47,811 nt of DNA from Alphaproteobacteria bacterium. GTDB taxonomy: Bacteria; Pseudomonadota; Alphaproteobacteria; Micavibrionales; UBA2020. Below the pieces are notes generated by a model. It saw only the letters and a list, made by a program, of their open reading frames with translations, was not told where the DNA came from and searched no databases. Below are positions 34,498-44,879 of this stretch, piece after piece. Every line of letters begins with the position of its first letter. The first letter of the stretch is position 1. The position numbers were made by a program, and so were the translations under genes. The stretch spans positions 1 to 47,811 of the forward strand of contig WGNE01000051.1 in assembly GCA_016124645.1 (NCBI GenBank). Direction: 5' to 3'.

Positions 34498-36083
34498 TTC
34501 TTCTTCCCTTCGTGTGCTTTTTCTTTCGGCGCCTTGGCCTTTTGTTCATCTTTTTTCACGGCGGCTTTGCGTTCCACCGCTGCCGGAAGACTCGCGGCGG
34601 CCGCGTTCTGCGCCTCGTAAATCTTGACGATTTTCGTCAGCGAGGGGGCGATGACGCCGGTGAAGCTGGTCGGGTAAACGCCCATCCAGAACACGAGGGC
34701 CACCATCGGCACGAAAATGGCGATCTCGCGCATGTTGATGTCCTTCATCGCCTTGACGTCCGGCTTGGTCAGCTCGCCGAAGACGACGCGCTTGTAAAGG
34801 AACAGCATATAGGCCGCGCCCAGCACCACGCCCGTCGCCGCCAGCGCGGTGAAGGTGGTGCTGACCTGGAAGGAACCCGCGAGGACGAGGAATTCCCCGA
34901 CGAAGCCCGAAGTGCCGGGCAGCCCGACCGAGGCCATGGCGAAGATCATGAAGACCGTGGCATAGCGCGGCATGTTCTTGACCAGCCCGCCGTAGCGGCC
35001 GATCTCGCGCGTGTGCAGCCGATCATAGACCACGCCCACGCAAAGGAACAGCGCGGCGGAAACGATGCCGTGCGAAAGCATCTGGAACATCGCCCCGTCC
35101 AGCCCCTGCTGGGTGAAGGTGAAGATGCCCAGCGTGACGAAGCCCATGTGGGCGACGGAGGAATAGGCGATCAGCTTTTTCATGTCCTCCTGCGCCAGCG
35201 CGACGAGCGAGGTATAGATGACCGCGATGACGCTGAGCGTGAAAATGAGCGGCGCGAAATAGGCCGAGGCGACGGGCAGCAGCGGCAGGGAGAGCCGCAG
35301 GAAGCCGTAGCCCCCCATTTTCAGCAAAACGCCCGCCAGAATGACGGAGCCCGCCGTGGGCGCCTCCACGTGCGCGTCGGGCAACCAGGTATGCACCGGC
35401 CACATCGGCACCTTGACGGCGAAGGAGGCCATGAAGGCCAGCCAGAGCCATTTCTGCATGCCGGGCGCGATATGCATGGCGGAAAGCGCCGCGATGTCCG
35501 TCGTGCCGAACTGGTTGTAGATGGCCAGAATGGCCAGCAGCATCAAAACCGAGCCCAACAGCGTGTAGAGGAAGAACTTGAAGGAGGCATAGACGCGCCG
35601 CGGCCCGCCCCAGACGCCGATGATGATGAACATCGGGATCAGCACGCCCTCGAAGAAGATATAGAACAGCACGAGGTCGATGGCGCAGAACATGCCGACC
35701 ATCATGGTTTCCAGCACGAGGAAGGCGATCATGTATTCCTTCACCCGAGTCTTGATGGAATCCCAGCTGGCGAGGATGCAGATGGGCGTCAGGAAGGTGG
35801 ACAGCAGCACGAAGAACAGTGAAATGCCGTCAACGCCCATCTTGTAGCGGATGTTGAGGCCGGGCAGCCACTTCAGGTTCTCGACCATCTGGAAATCGCC
35901 CGAGCTCGTGTCGAAGCCCATGTACATGTACAGCGAGAGGAAGAAGGTCGCGGCCGTCGTCAGCATCGCGGTCATGCGCGCGTTGTGGCCGACCGTCTCG
36001 TCGTCACCCTTTATGAAGAGGATGAACAACACGCCCACCAGTGGCAGGAAGGTGACAAGAGAAAGAATGGGAAAGGTGATCAT
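34494..36083 (-). CDS. nuoM: NADH-quinone oxidoreductase subunit M
   Basis: Antiporter-like proton channel subunit of complex I with about 14 membrane helices. The 529 residues include [20 protein letters not shown] (key membrane Glu), [36 protein letters not shown] and [15 protein letters not shown]. After the last helix it has an unusual hydrophilic tail of about 30 residues, very rich in Lys and Ala (residues about 500-529, ending EGKKK), not found in E. coli NuoM. 13 bp after nuoL. Confidence 0.97.
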   Translation of the reverse strand: MITFPILSLVTFLPLVGVLFILFIKGDDETVGHNARMTAMLTTAATFFLSLYMYMGFDTSSGDFQMVENLKWLPGLNIRYKMGVDGISLFFVLLSTFLTPICILASWDSIKTRVKEYMIAFLVLETMMVGMFCAIDLVLFYIFFEGVLIPMFIIIGVWGGPRRVYASFKFFLYTLLGSVLMLLAILAIYNQFGTTDIAALSAMHIAPGMQKWLWLAFMASFAVKVPMWPVHTWLPDAHVEAPTAGSVILAGVLLKMGGYGFLRLSLPLLPVASAYFAPLIFTLSVIAVIYTSLVALAQEDMKKLIAYSSVAHMGFVTLGIFTFTQQGLDGAMFQMLSHGIVSAALFLCVGVVYDRLHTREIGRYGGLVKNMPRYATVFMIFAMASVGLPGTSGFVGEFLVLAGSFQVSTTFTALAATGVVLGAAYMLFLYKRVVFGELTKPDVKAMKDINMREIAIFVPMVALVFWMGVYPTSFTGVIAPSLTKIVKIYEAQNAAAASLPAAVERKAAVKKDEQKAKAPKEKAHEGKKK

Positions 36084-36096
36084 CTTGTTTCAGTCC

Positions 36097-38043
36097 TTAC
36101 CTGTACGCGTAGAAAATATATGCCGACACGATTACCACCACGCCGATCAGCATGCTGAAGGCGTAATGATAGACATAGCCGGACTGCAGCTCGCCCGCCC
36201 CTTCGGAGGACGCGGAAACCGTGGCGGCGATGCCGTCCGGGCCCAGCCCGTCGATGATCTTGCCGTCGCCGACTTTCCACAGCTTCTTGCCGATGAAAAA
36301 GGCGGGAATGACGCCGATGATGTTGTACAGCTCGTCGAAGTACCACTTGTTGTACAGCAGCTCGTAAATGCCCTTGGCGTGCCCCGCGACAATCGCCGGC
36401 CAGTGGCGCGCCTTGACGTAGAACAGGTAGGCGAGCAGGATGCCCACGGCCCCGACCATCGTCGGCAAATGGGCGTGGAATTTGTCGATGTGCTCGGCCT
36501 GCTCCATGATGTCGGTATCCGGCATCACGAAGAGGCTCTTGCCCCAGAAGAACGGGTGCAGCTTGCCGACGAAATCGCCGAAGAACAGCCAGCCGCCCGC
36601 AATCGCGCCCGCGGCCAGCACGGCCAGCGGCATGGTCATGATGAGCGGCGATTCATGCACATGGGCCATCACCTTCTCGTCCGCGCGCGGGCGGCCGTGG
36701 AAGGTCATGAAGATCAGGCGCCACGAATAGAAAGCCGTCAGGAAGGCAGCCGCGATGCCGCACCAATAGGCGAACTCGCCCAGCTGCGTATGCGCCGCGA
36801 AGGCGGATTCGAGGATCATGTCCTTCGAGTAATAGCCCGCGAAGAACGGAACCCCCGCCAGCGCGAGGCTGCCGATCCACATCATCGCGTAGGTGATGGG
36901 GATAAGCTTCCAGATGCCGCCCATCTTGCGCATGTCCTGCTCGTCCGACATCGCGTGGATGACGGAGCCCGCGCCGAGGAAAAGCAGCGCCTTGAAGAAG
37001 GCGTGGGTGAACAGGTGGAACATGGCCGCGCCATAGGCCGATACGCCGAGGGCGAAGAACATGTAACCCAGCTGGCTCATCGTCGAATAGGCGATGACGC
37101 GCTTGATGTCGAACTGCGTGACCGCGATGGTCGCCGCGATGAGCGCTGTCAGCGCGCCGATGACGGTGATGAAGGCGCGCGCGTCCGGCGCGTATTCGTA
37201 GATCGGCGACATGCGCGCGACGAGGAAGACCCCCGCCGTCACCATCGTCGCCGCGTGGATGAGCGCGGAAACGGGCGTCGGCCCCTCCATCGCGTCGGGC
37301 AGCCACGTGTGCAGGCCCAGCTGGGCGGATTTGCCCATGGCGCCGATGAACAGCAGAAAGCCGATGAGGGTCAGCGCGTGGACGTGATGGCCGAGGAACT
37401 CCATCTGCACGTCCTTAACGCTTTCGACGCTGGAAAAGACCGCGCTGAAATCGAGCGTGCCGAAAAGCTTGAAGACCGCGAAGATGCCGAGCGCAAGGCC
37501 GAAGTCGCCGATGCGGTTCATGACGAAGGCCTTGATGGCCGCGTTGTTCGCGCTTTCCTTGTAGTTCCAGAAGCCGATGAGCAGATAGGAGGCCAGCCCC
37601 ACCCCTTCCCAGCCGAAGAACAGCTGCACGAAGTTGCTGGCCGTGACCAGCATCAGCATCGCGAAGGAAAACAGGCTGAGATAGGCCATGAACCGCGCCT
37701 TGCAGGCGTCGTGGTGCATGTAGCCGACGGAATAGACGTGCACGCAGAAGGACACAACCGTGACCACCACCACCATGACGGCGGAAAGCTGGTCGAATTG
37801 CAGCGCCCATGAGATGTTGAGCGCGCCCGAGCTGATCCAGGTGAACAGCGGCACGACATGCGCGACCTCCGCCCCGCTCATGCCGCCGAAATCGATCTGC
37901 TTGAACAGCACCAGCGCGCAGGCGGCGGCGAGGCCCATGAGGGCGCAGGTGATGAACTGCGCGCCCCGGTCGCCGAGAAACCGCGAGAAGAACCCCGCCA
38001 TGATAGCGCCGACAAGGGGTGCGATGACTGCAATCACTTCCAT
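36097..38043 (-). CDS. nuoL: NADH-quinone oxidoreductase subunit L
   Basis: Distal antiporter-like subunit of complex I, 648 residues. Marks include FFGWEGVGLASYLLIGFW (membrane Glu), GKSAQLGLHTWLPDAMEGPTPVSA without its final residues, AYSTMSQLGYMFFALG and the C-terminal lateral helix region that runs along NuoM and NuoN. About 16 hydrophobic segments. It lies 7 bp after nuoK. Confidence 0.97.
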   Translation of the reverse strand: MEVIAVIAPLVGAIMAGFFSRFLGDRGAQFITCALMGLAAACALVLFKQIDFGGMSGAEVAHVVPLFTWISSGALNISWALQFDQLSAVMVVVVTVVSFCVHVYSVGYMHHDACKARFMAYLSLFSFAMLMLVTASNFVQLFFGWEGVGLASYLLIGFWNYKESANNAAIKAFVMNRIGDFGLALGIFAVFKLFGTLDFSAVFSSVESVKDVQMEFLGHHVHALTLIGFLLFIGAMGKSAQLGLHTWLPDAMEGPTPVSALIHAATMVTAGVFLVARMSPIYEYAPDARAFITVIGALTALIAATIAVTQFDIKRVIAYSTMSQLGYMFFALGVSAYGAAMFHLFTHAFFKALLFLGAGSVIHAMSDEQDMRKMGGIWKLIPITYAMMWIGSLALAGVPFFAGYYSKDMILESAFAAHTQLGEFAYWCGIAAAFLTAFYSWRLIFMTFHGRPRADEKVMAHVHESPLIMTMPLAVLAAGAIAGGWLFFGDFVGKLHPFFWGKSLFVMPDTDIMEQAEHIDKFHAHLPTMVGAVGILLAYLFYVKARHWPAIVAGHAKGIYELLYNKWYFDELYNIIGVIPAFFIGKKLWKVGDGKIIDGLGPDGIAATVSASSEGAGELQSGYVYHYAFSMLIGVVVIVSAYIFYAYR

Positions 38044-38050
38044 TGTATTA

Positions 38051-38359
38051 TCAACCTTTCAGGCTGCTGATGTCTTCAACAGCGATGGAGCTTTTATTGC
38101 GGAAGAAGGAAACGAGGACGGCAAGGCCGATGGCCGCTTCCGCCGCCGCGACGGTCAGGATGAACATGGAGAACACCTGCCCCGTCAGATCATGGAGGTA
38201 GGAGGAGAACGTCACGAGGTTGATGGTGACCGAGAGCAAAATCAGCTCGATCGACATCAAAATGATGATGACGTTGCGGCGGTTCAGGAAAATCCCGAAA
38301 ACCCCCAGCGTGAACAGGATGGCCGAAAGGACCAGAAAATGCGCCATGCCGATCTGCAT
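38051..38359 (-). CDS. nuoK: NADH-quinone oxidoreductase subunit K
   Basis: Small (102 residues) three-helix membrane subunit of complex I. Typical marks are [22 protein letters not shown] with the conserved membrane Glu in helix two (quoted to [14 protein letters not shown]), and [18 protein letters not shown] with the second Glu. Only one base separates it from nuoJ. Confidence 0.97.
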   Translation of the reverse strand: MQIGMAHFLVLSAILFTLGVFGIFLNRRNVIIILMSIELILLSVTINLVTFSSYLHDLTGQVFSMFILTVAAAEAAIGLAVLVSFFRNKSSIAVEDISSLKG

Positions 38360-38360
38360 A

Positions 38361-38975
38361 TCAGAATACCCCCGTGCCGGATGTTATTTTTTCGACCTTC
38401 AGCACGTCTTCCGGGCGGCGGCTGATCTGGCCGGCCACGCTCTGGCGGCGGCTGTCGGGCCGGCGGCGCAGGGTGAGCGTGATGGCCCCCACCATGGCGA
38501 CCAGCAGGATGAGCCCCGAAATCTGGAACAGATAGACGTACTGGGTGTAAAGGATCTCGCCCAGCGCGTGGGTGTTGCTGATGGCGGCCTGGTCGGGAAT
38601 GGGCTGCGCCACGCCGTTGAGGGCGGCGGAAGACGGGCTCCATGACTTGAACATCCACGTGAATTCCGCCAGCAACGCGAAGCCGACCAGCGCGCCCACC
38701 GGCGCGTGCTTCATCATGCCCTTTCGCAGCTCGGCGAAGTTGATGTCCAGCATCATGACGACGAAGAGGAACAGCACCGCGACCGCCCCCACATAGACGA
38801 TGACCATGATCATCGCGATGAACTCGGCCCCCAGCATCACGAACAGCCCCGCCGCGTTGAAGAAGGCGAGGATGAGGAACAGGACCGAATGCACCGGGTT
38901 GCGCGCGGTGATGACCCCGATCGCGCTTAAGACCAGCACCGTCGCGAAGACGTAAAAGAATACCGCTTCTATCAT
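38361..38975 (-). CDS. nuoJ: NADH-quinone oxidoreductase subunit J
   Basis: Five-helix membrane subunit of complex I next to NuoK, 204 residues. Seen: [20 protein letters not shown] and the conserved pi-bulge helix [20 protein letters not shown], then [13 protein letters not shown]. The ATG at 38975 gives the standard N-terminus; the open frame upstream to 39278 is the shadow of nuoI. A C-terminal basic extension of about 45 residues (RRRPDSRRQ onward) is longer than in E. coli. Confidence 0.96.
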   Translation of the reverse strand: MIEAVFFYVFATVLVLSAIGVITARNPVHSVLFLILAFFNAAGLFVMLGAEFIAMIMVIVYVGAVAVLFLFVVMMLDINFAELRKGMMKHAPVGALVGFALLAEFTWMFKSWSPSSAALNGVAQPIPDQAAISNTHALGEILYTQYVYLFQISGLILLVAMVGAITLTLRRRPDSRRQSVAGQISRRPEDVLKVEKITSGTGVF

Positions 38976-38992
38976 TTTATATTGTCCGTTCC

Positions 38993-39481
38993 TTATCTGT
39001 AGGGCGCGTCGGCTTCGATATTCGCCGCCAGCTGCGCTTCCCACCGGTCGCCGTTGGCGAGCAGCTTTTCCTTGTTGTAATAGAGTTCCTCGCGCGTTTC
39101 GGTCGCGAATTCGAAGTTCGGGCCTTCCACGATGGCGTCCACCGGGCAGGCTTCCTGGCACAGCCCGCAATAGATGCACTTGGTCATGTCGATGTCGTAG
39201 CGCGTGGTGCGGCGGCTGCCGTCGTCGCGCGGCTCGGCCTCGATGGTGATGGCCTGCGCGGGACAGATCGCCTCGCACAGCTTGCAGGCGATGCAGCGCT
39301 CTTCCCCGTTGGGATAGCGGCGCAGCGCGTGCTCGCCGCGAAAGCGCGGGCTGATCGGCCCCTTCTCGAAGGGATAGTTCAGCGTCACCTTCGGCTTGAA
39401 CATGTATTTCAGGGTCAGCCCGAAACCCTTGACGATTTCCGTCAAGAGGAAGCTGCGGGCGACGTTATCGACGAAAGACAT
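38993..39481 (-). CDS. nuoI: NADH-quinone oxidoreductase subunit I
   Basis: Peripheral-arm ferredoxin-like subunit that passes electrons towards cluster N2. The 162-residue protein carries two 4Fe-4S motifs, Cys63-66-69-73 ([12 protein letters not shown]) and Cys102-105-108-112 ([12 protein letters not shown]), the N6a and N6b sites. A good GGAG ribosome-binding site precedes the ATG. 10 bp after nuoH, 17 bp before nuoJ. Confidence 0.98.
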   Translation of the reverse strand: MSFVDNVARSFLLTEIVKGFGLTLKYMFKPKVTLNYPFEKGPISPRFRGEHALRRYPNGEERCIACKLCEAICPAQAITIEAEPRDDGSRRTTRYDIDMTKCIYCGLCQEACPVDAIVEGPNFEFATETREELYYNKEKLLANGDRWEAQLAANIEADAPYR

Positions 39482-39491
39482 TCTATTCTCC

Positions 39492-40547
39492 TTACATCGC
39501 CGCCGACATGCCGGGCAGCGCGTGGTTGTAAAGCAGCACGCCCGCCGTCACCACCACCCAGAGCAGGGTGAACGGCAGGAAAATCTTCCAGCCCAGCCGC
39601 ATCAGCTGGTCGTAGCGGTAGCGCGGCAGCGTCGCGCGCGTCCACAGGAAGACGAAAAGGACGAAGCTGATCTTGGCCGCGAACCAGACGAAGCCCGGAA
39701 CGACGGAAAGCGCGGCGATGCCGAAGGGCGGCAGCCAGCCGCCGAGGAACAGCACCGTCGTCATGGCCGCCATCAGGATCATGTTCATGTATTCGCCGAG
39801 GAAGAACAGGGCGAAGGTCATGGAGGAATATTCGACGTTGTAGCCGCCCACCAGCTCCGACTCGCCTTCCGGCAGGTCGAAGGGCGCGCGGTTGGTCTCG
39901 GCGAGGGCCGAGATGACGAAGACCACGAACATGGGGAACAAAAGAACGTCCACCCATATCGGGCGTTCCTGCGTGACGATGGTGGTGAGGTTGAGCGAGC
40001 CCGTGGTCAGCAGCACGGTGACGAGGACGAGGCCGATGGAAACCTCGTAAGACACCATCTGCGCGGCCGAGCGCAGACCGCCAAGGAAAGCATAGCGCGA
40101 GTTGGAAGCCCAGCCCGCCATGAGGATGCCGTAAACCCCGAGCGAGGAAATCGCGAAGAGGTAGAGCACGCCCACGTTGATATTGGCGATGACCCAGCCG
40201 TCGCTGACCGGGATGACCGCCCAGGCGACGAGGCTGAGCATGAAGGTCAGCATGGGCGCCATGACGAAGACGAAGCGGTTGGCCCCGCTGGGAATGATGG
40301 TTTCCTTGCCCAGCAGCTTCAGCCCGTCGGCCAGCGGCTGCAGCAGCCCGAAGGGCCCCACCATCATCGGCCCCTGCCGCAGCTGCATGGCGGCCAGCAC
40401 CTTGCGCTCGGCATAGGTCAGGTAGGCCATGGCGACGATGAGCGGCACCACGAGCAAAAGGATCTTGCCCACGATCAGCAAAAGCGGCCAAAGGTAGGTG
40501 TTGAAGATGTCGAGCCAGAAGGCCGTATCGAATGTGATGCTATCCAT
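39492..40547 (-). CDS. nuoH: NADH-quinone oxidoreductase subunit H
   Basis: Membrane subunit forming the quinone chamber with NuoB and NuoD. The 351-residue protein has about eight helices, with [20 protein letters not shown] followed by [38 protein letters not shown] (conserved acidic loop) and [19 protein letters not shown]. Its ATG lies inside the last codons of nuoG (8-bp overlap). Confidence 0.98.
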   Translation of the reverse strand: MDSITFDTAFWLDIFNTYLWPLLLIVGKILLLVVPLIVAMAYLTYAERKVLAAMQLRQGPMMVGPFGLLQPLADGLKLLGKETIIPSGANRFVFVMAPMLTFMLSLVAWAVIPVSDGWVIANINVGVLYLFAISSLGVYGILMAGWASNSRYAFLGGLRSAAQMVSYEVSIGLVLVTVLLTTGSLNLTTIVTQERPIWVDVLLFPMFVVFVISALAETNRAPFDLPEGESELVGGYNVEYSSMTFALFFLGEYMNMILMAAMTTVLFLGGWLPPFGIAALSVVPGFVWFAAKISFVLFVFLWTRATLPRYRYDQLMRLGWKIFLPFTLLWVVVTAGVLLYNHALPGMSAAM

Positions 40548-42579
40548 GGGTCCCTGTCTTCGTTTTCTGGCCGCTATTGGCGAAAGCTTCGGTGCATTCC
40601 GCCATCGTCTTGGATGCGCGGCTGATCGGATCCGTCATGTAGAAATTGGCGACGGGCAGGACGAACTGCGCTTTGTCGCATTTGCCTTCCTTCCCGAATT
40701 CCTTCCACGCCGCGGGCTTCACCGTGTCGATGGCGCCGAAGGCGGGGTTGACTGAGGCCAGCCGCGCACGCACCGCCGCGATGTCGTCATAGGGCAGCTT
40801 GTGGCCCACCACTTCGGAGAGGGCGCGCAGGATCTTCCAGTCCTCCCGCGCGTCGCCGGGCGGGAAGACTGCCTGTTTCGCCTGCTGCACGCGGCCTTCG
40901 TTGTTGACGTAGGTCGCGTTCTTTTCGGTATAAGCGCTGCCCGGCAGGATGACGTCGGCGCGCGCCGCCGCCTTGTCGCCGTGGTGCCCCTGATAGATGA
41001 CGAAAGTGTCCTTGCTGATCTTCTCGACCGGAATTTCATCCGCGCCCAGCAGGTAGAGCACGTTGGCGGCCAGAATGCCCTCGAGGTTGCCGCCCGTGAA
41101 ACCCAGCATCAGCGCGCCCACGCGGCTGGCGGCCGTGTGCAGCAGGTTGAAGCCGTTCCAGTCGTCGCGCACCATCTTGTATTTTTCCGCGACCTTGCGG
41201 GCCAGCGCGTGGATGGCCATGCCGTCCGCGCGGCGCAGCGCCCCCGCCCCCAGAATGATCATGGGGTTCTTCGCGTTCTTCAGCACGTCGGCGAAGGCGC
41301 CCTTGCCGCTCGCCAGCTCTTCCAGCGTCTCCGCCCCCGCGCCGAGGTATTTGACGGGGTAGTTGAGCCCGACATGCGGGCCGATGACGCCGATCTTGAT
41401 GCGGTTGGCCAGCCACGTCTTGCGGATGCGCGCGTTGATGAGCGCGGCCTCATGGCGCGGGTTGGTGCCGACCAGCAAGATCGCGTCCGCCTGCTCGATG
41501 CCGGAAATGGTGGTGTTGAACAAATAGCCCGCGGGTTCGGAAACGTCGAACTCCGCGCCGTCTTGACGGCACTCGATGTTCTTCGAACCCAGCGCCGTCA
41601 TCAGGTCTTTCAGCGCGACGATGGATTCGCAATCGGCGAGGTCGCCGACCACGGCGCCGATTTTCTTGCCGTCGGTCTTGTCCACGGCTTCGGCGATAGC
41701 GGCGAAGGCCTCGCCCCATTCGACCGGCTGCAACTGGCCGTCAACGCGGGCATAGGGCGTGTCCAGCCGCTGGCTGCGCAGCCCGTCAACCGCGAAGCGG
41801 GTCTTGTCGGAAATCCATTCCTCGTTCACGTCCTCGTGCAGGCGCGGCAGGATGCGCAGAACCTCGCCCCCGCGCACGTCGATGCGGATGTTGGAGCCGA
41901 CGGCGTCCAGCACGTCCACGCTTTCCACCTTGCGCAGTTCCCACGGGCGCGCGGTGAAGGCATAGGGCTTGGAGGTCAACGCGCCGACCGGGCAGATGTC
42001 CACGAGGTTGCCGGACATTTCGGAGGTCACCATCTGCGAGACATAGGTGCCGATTTCAAGGTGCTCGCCGCGGTTCAGCACGCCCATTTCCTCGACGCCC
42101 GCGATTTCCTCGCCGAAGCGCACGCAGCGGGTGCAGTGGATGCAGCGGGTCATCACGGTTTTCACCAGCGGGCCCAGCTCCTTGTCCTTCACGGCGCGTT
42201 TCGCCTCGCGGTAGCGCGAGCGGTCGAAGCCGAAGGCGACCGTCTGGTCCTGCAAGTCGCATTCCCCGCCCTGATCGCAGATCGGGCAGTCCAGCGGGTG
42301 GTTGATGAGCAGCATCTCGATGACGCCCTTGCGCGCCTTTTTGGCGAGCGGCGACTGGGTATGCACCTTCATGTCCTCGCCGCAGGGCATGGCGCAGCTG
42401 GCCACGGGCTTGGGCGATTTCTCGACCTCGACGAGGCACATGCGGCAGTTGGCCGGCACGGAAAGCTTGTCATGGTAGCAAAAGCGCGGAATCTCGATGC
42501 CGAGCTGCTCTGCCGCCTGAATGATGGATGTGCCCGGTTCGACCGTGACTTCCATTCCGTCTATGGTGAGTTTTGGCAT
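40540..42579 (-). CDS. nuoG: NADH-quinone oxidoreductase subunit G
   Basis: The 75-kDa-type iron-sulfur subunit, 679 residues. The N-terminal part has the 2Fe-2S ligands Cys34, 45, 48, 62 (N1b), the His-ligated N5 cluster His94, Cys98, 101, 107 ([14 protein letters not shown]), and N4 at Cys146, 149, 152, 196 (TRCIHCTRC and DICPVGAL). The C-terminal molybdopterin-oxidoreductase-like domain follows; the extra N7 Cys set of E. coli was not seen. A GGAAG-type site precedes the ATG. Confidence 0.98.
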   Translation of the reverse strand: MPKLTIDGMEVTVEPGTSIIQAAEQLGIEIPRFCYHDKLSVPANCRMCLVEVEKSPKPVASCAMPCGEDMKVHTQSPLAKKARKGVIEMLLINHPLDCPICDQGGECDLQDQTVAFGFDRSRYREAKRAVKDKELGPLVKTVMTRCIHCTRCVRFGEEIAGVEEMGVLNRGEHLEIGTYVSQMVTSEMSGNLVDICPVGALTSKPYAFTARPWELRKVESVDVLDAVGSNIRIDVRGGEVLRILPRLHEDVNEEWISDKTRFAVDGLRSQRLDTPYARVDGQLQPVEWGEAFAAIAEAVDKTDGKKIGAVVGDLADCESIVALKDLMTALGSKNIECRQDGAEFDVSEPAGYLFNTTISGIEQADAILLVGTNPRHEAALINARIRKTWLANRIKIGVIGPHVGLNYPVKYLGAGAETLEELASGKGAFADVLKNAKNPMIILGAGALRRADGMAIHALARKVAEKYKMVRDDWNGFNLLHTAASRVGALMLGFTGGNLEGILAANVLYLLGADEIPVEKISKDTFVIYQGHHGDKAAARADVILPGSAYTEKNATYVNNEGRVQQAKQAVFPPGDAREDWKILRALSEVVGHKLPYDDIAAVRARLASVNPAFGAIDTVKPAAWKEFGKEGKCDKAQFVLPVANFYMTDPISRASKTMAECTEAFANSGQKTKTGTHG

Positions 42580-42588
42580 GGTTTCTTC

Positions 42589-42816
42589 CTAACGCGTTTC
42601 AATCATTCCGTAGTTGTACAAGGCGCTGATGTCTTCATCCGTCAGTGAGGGATGGTGCTTCAGGAGACTCGGACGGAAAATCGTCTCATACGAATTCTCG
42701 GGCGGCCTGCCTTCTTTTTTGTTGCGTTCGTCGTTCCGGCGGGCAAGATCGCAAAGCCGGTAAGCGGTCGCACAAACGGCACTGCCGTATTTTCCTTTTA
42801 TGTCCGCGAGCGTCAT
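42589..42816 (-). CDS. Unknown 75-residue protein encoded between nuoF and nuoG
   Basis: Not recognised. The ATG at 42816 overlaps the nuoF stop as ATGA and the TAG falls 9 bp before nuoG, so it is built into the operon like a real gene. The 75 residues are hydrophilic, with no membrane helix or signal peptide. It has two Cys (Cys15 and Cys22 in [12 protein letters not shown]), a charged helix with RRNDERNKK, then [20 protein letters not shown] and a C-terminal acidic helix [19 protein letters not shown]. The position suggests a complex I accessory or assembly protein of the peripheral arm, but that is inference. Confidence 0.75.
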   Translation of the reverse strand: MTLADIKGKYGSAVCATAYRLCDLARRNDERNKKEGRPPENSYETIFRPSLLKHHPSLTDEDISALYNYGMIETR

Positions 42817-44096
42817 GCGGCCACCTGCTTGCGGTATTCGAGAATCCGTTTTTCCATCTCGGGGCGGAAATGGTTGATGAGCCCCTGAATGGGCCAGGCC
42901 GAGGCGTCGCCGTGGGCGCAGATGGTATGGCCCTCGATCTCGTGCCCGATGTCGAGCAGCATGTCGATTTCCTCGATGTTCGCCTCGCCCCTCACCATGC
43001 GCTGCATGATGCGGTACATCCAGCCCGTGCCCTCGCGGCAGGGGGTGCACTGGCCGCAGCTTTCGTGCCAGTAGAAGCGCGCCAGACGGGCGATGGCGTA
43101 GATGATGTCGGTCGATTTGTCCATGACGATGACGGCGGCGGTGCCGAGGCTGGAATTGACCGCCCGCAGGCTGTCGAAATCCATCAGCACGGTTTCGCAG
43201 ATGTCTTTCGGAAGCACCCGCGTGGAGGAGCCGCCGGGGATGATGGCCAGCAGGTTGTCCCAGCCGCCGCGCACCCCGCCCGCGTGTTTTTCGACGAGCT
43301 CCTTCAGGGGGATGCTCATCGCTTCCTCGACGTTGCAGGGGTTGTTGACGTGGCCGGAGATGCAAAAGACCTTCGTGCCGCGGTTCTTCTCGTTGCCGAT
43401 GGAGGCGAACCAATCGCCGCCGCGCCGCAGGATGGCGGGCACCACCGCGATGGTCTCGATGTTGTTGACCGTGGTCGGGCAGGCGTAGAGCCCCGCGCCC
43501 GCCGGGAACGGCGGCTTGTTGCGCGGCATCCCCTTCTTGCCTTCGAGGCTGTTGAGCAGCGCGGTTTCCTCGCCGCAGATATAGGCCCCCGCCCCGCGGT
43601 GCAGGTAGAGGTCGAAATCCCAGCCGGAACCGCAGGCGTTCTTGCCGATGAGGCCGGCGTCATAGGCCTCGTCGATGGCTTTTTGCAGCGCCAGCGCCTC
43701 GTGGTAGAACTCGCCCCTTATATATATGTAGGAAGCGTGCGCGCCCATGGCGAAGGAGGCCAGCAGCGCGCCTTCCACGATTTTATGCGGATCGTGGCGG
43801 ATGATGTCGCGGTCCTTGCAGGTGCCGGGCTCGGATTCGTCGGCGTTGATGACGAGGTAGCTCGGGCGGCCGTCCTTGCTTTCCTTGGGCATGAAGGACC
43901 ACTTCATGCCGGTCGGGAAGCCCGCGCCGCCGCGGCCGCGCAGGTCGGATTTCTTGACCTCGTCGATGATCCACTCGCGGCCCTTGGCGAGAAGCGCCTT
44001 GGTGTTGTCCCAGTCGCCGCGCGCCTTGGCTTCTTTCAGGCCGGGGCTTTCCCAGCCGTAAAGGTTCGTGAAAATCCTGTCTTTATCGTCCAGCAT
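42813..44096 (-). CDS. nuoF: NADH-quinone oxidoreductase subunit F
   Basis: The NADH- and FMN-binding subunit, entry point of electrons to complex I. The 427-residue protein has the Gly-rich [13 protein letters not shown] (53-65), [35 protein letters not shown] for nucleotide binding, and the N3 4Fe-4S ligands Cys347, 350, 353 (SCGQCTPC) and Cys393. It is joined to nuoE by TAATG and to the following small gene by ATGA. Confidence 0.98.
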   Translation of the reverse strand: MLDDKDRIFTNLYGWESPGLKEAKARGDWDNTKALLAKGREWIIDEVKKSDLRGRGGAGFPTGMKWSFMPKESKDGRPSYLVINADESEPGTCKDRDIIRHDPHKIVEGALLASFAMGAHASYIYIRGEFYHEALALQKAIDEAYDAGLIGKNACGSGWDFDLYLHRGAGAYICGEETALLNSLEGKKGMPRNKPPFPAGAGLYACPTTVNNIETIAVVPAILRRGGDWFASIGNEKNRGTKVFCISGHVNNPCNVEEAMSIPLKELVEKHAGGVRGGWDNLLAIIPGGSSTRVLPKDICETVLMDFDSLRAVNSSLGTAAVIVMDKSTDIIYAIARLARFYWHESCGQCTPCREGTGWMYRIMQRMVRGEANIEEIDMLLDIGHEIEGHTICAHGDASAWPIQGLINHFRPEMEKRILEYRKQVAA

Positions 44097-44794
44097 TATT
44101 TCTTCTTCCCTTTACTCTTGGCCTTGCCGCCATCTTTGCCGCCATCCTTCGGCGCGTCGCCGCCGGCGGTGATGTTGTTCTTTTTCGCCATGTCGAGCAG
44201 CGTGGTCGGGCCCGCCTCGCCCATCGCGTGGATGCGGCCGGTCTGCGATCCGTGCTCGGGCATCTTGCCCGCCTTCAGGTTATCGAGGATCTCGACGATG
44301 TTTTCGGTGTTCAGGTCTTCATAGAACTCGTCGCCGTTGCGCTGCAAAACCGGCGCGTTGACGCAGGCGCCGAGACATTCGACGTCGGTCATGGTGAACA
44401 TGCCGTCCGGCGTCGTCTCGCCCAGCTTGATGCCGAGGTGCTTTTCGCAGGCGCCAACCACTTCGGACGAGCCGCGCAGCCAGCAGGGCGTGGTGGTGCA
44501 GAACTGCAGGTGGTGCTTGCCGCGGGGTTCGAGGTTGTACATCGTGTAGAAGGTCGCGACCTCGAAAACCTTGATGCGCGGCATGTCGAGGATGCGCGCG
44601 ATTTCCTCCATCGCCGCTTCCGGGATCCAGTTGTCGTTCTGGCGCTGCGCGAGGTCGAGCAGCGGCATGACCGCGCTTTGCTGGCGGCCCTTGGGGTATT
44701 TGGCGACGATCTCGTCGATTTTCTTCAGGTTCTCCTTCGAGAACTTGAATTCCTTCGGCTGTACGAAATTTGCCTTGTGTGCGGAGCCCGACAT
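44096..44794 (-). CDS. nuoE: NADH-quinone oxidoreductase subunit E
   Basis: The 24-kDa-type subunit with a thioredoxin-like fold and the off-path N1a 2Fe-2S cluster. Ligands are Cys99, 104, 140 and 144 ([21 protein letters not shown]). At 232 residues it is longer than E. coli NuoE (166) owing to a C-terminal extension (about 175-232), which ends in a Gly/Lys-rich low-complexity tail ([17 protein letters not shown]). It follows nuoD after an 85-bp gap, the longest inside the operon. Confidence 0.97.
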   Translation of the reverse strand: MSGSAHKANFVQPKEFKFSKENLKKIDEIVAKYPKGRQQSAVMPLLDLAQRQNDNWIPEAAMEEIARILDMPRIKVFEVATFYTMYNLEPRGKHHLQFCTTTPCWLRGSSEVVGACEKHLGIKLGETTPDGMFTMTDVECLGACVNAPVLQRNGDEFYEDLNTENIVEILDNLKAGKMPEHGSQTGRIHAMGEAGPTTLLDMAKKNNITAGGDAPKDGGKDGGKAKSKGKKK

Positions 44795-44824
44795 TATTGA
44801 ACCTCTTGTTTCTTGCCGTACCGG

Positions 44825-44844
44825 ATCCCCGCCTGCGCGGGGAT
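44825..44844. repeat. REP-like hairpin in the nuoD-nuoE gap
   Basis: Perfect 8-bp arms ATCCCCGC and GCGGGGAT flank a CTGC loop, followed by GACGATGA. It resembles the dispersed GGATCCCCGC...GCGGGGATGAC intergenic repeats seen many times in proteobacterial genomes. On the transcript it would form a very stable stem between two complex I genes. Only one copy was found in this window. Confidence 0.65.
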
Positions 44845-44879
44845 GACGATGAATTTATATTTGAAAGCCATTGCCATCG

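Noticed and set aside
35851-37812. 653-codon open frame opposite nuoM and nuoL
   Set aside because: Shadow of two well-recognised genes; Arg/Glu/His-rich artefact sequence.
38976-39278. N-terminal extension of nuoJ
   Set aside because: Overlaps nuoI in another frame; normal NuoJ starts at 38975.
40801-42648. 615-codon open frame opposite nuoG
   Set aside because: Shadow of NuoG, whose cluster ligands are all intact in the minus frame.
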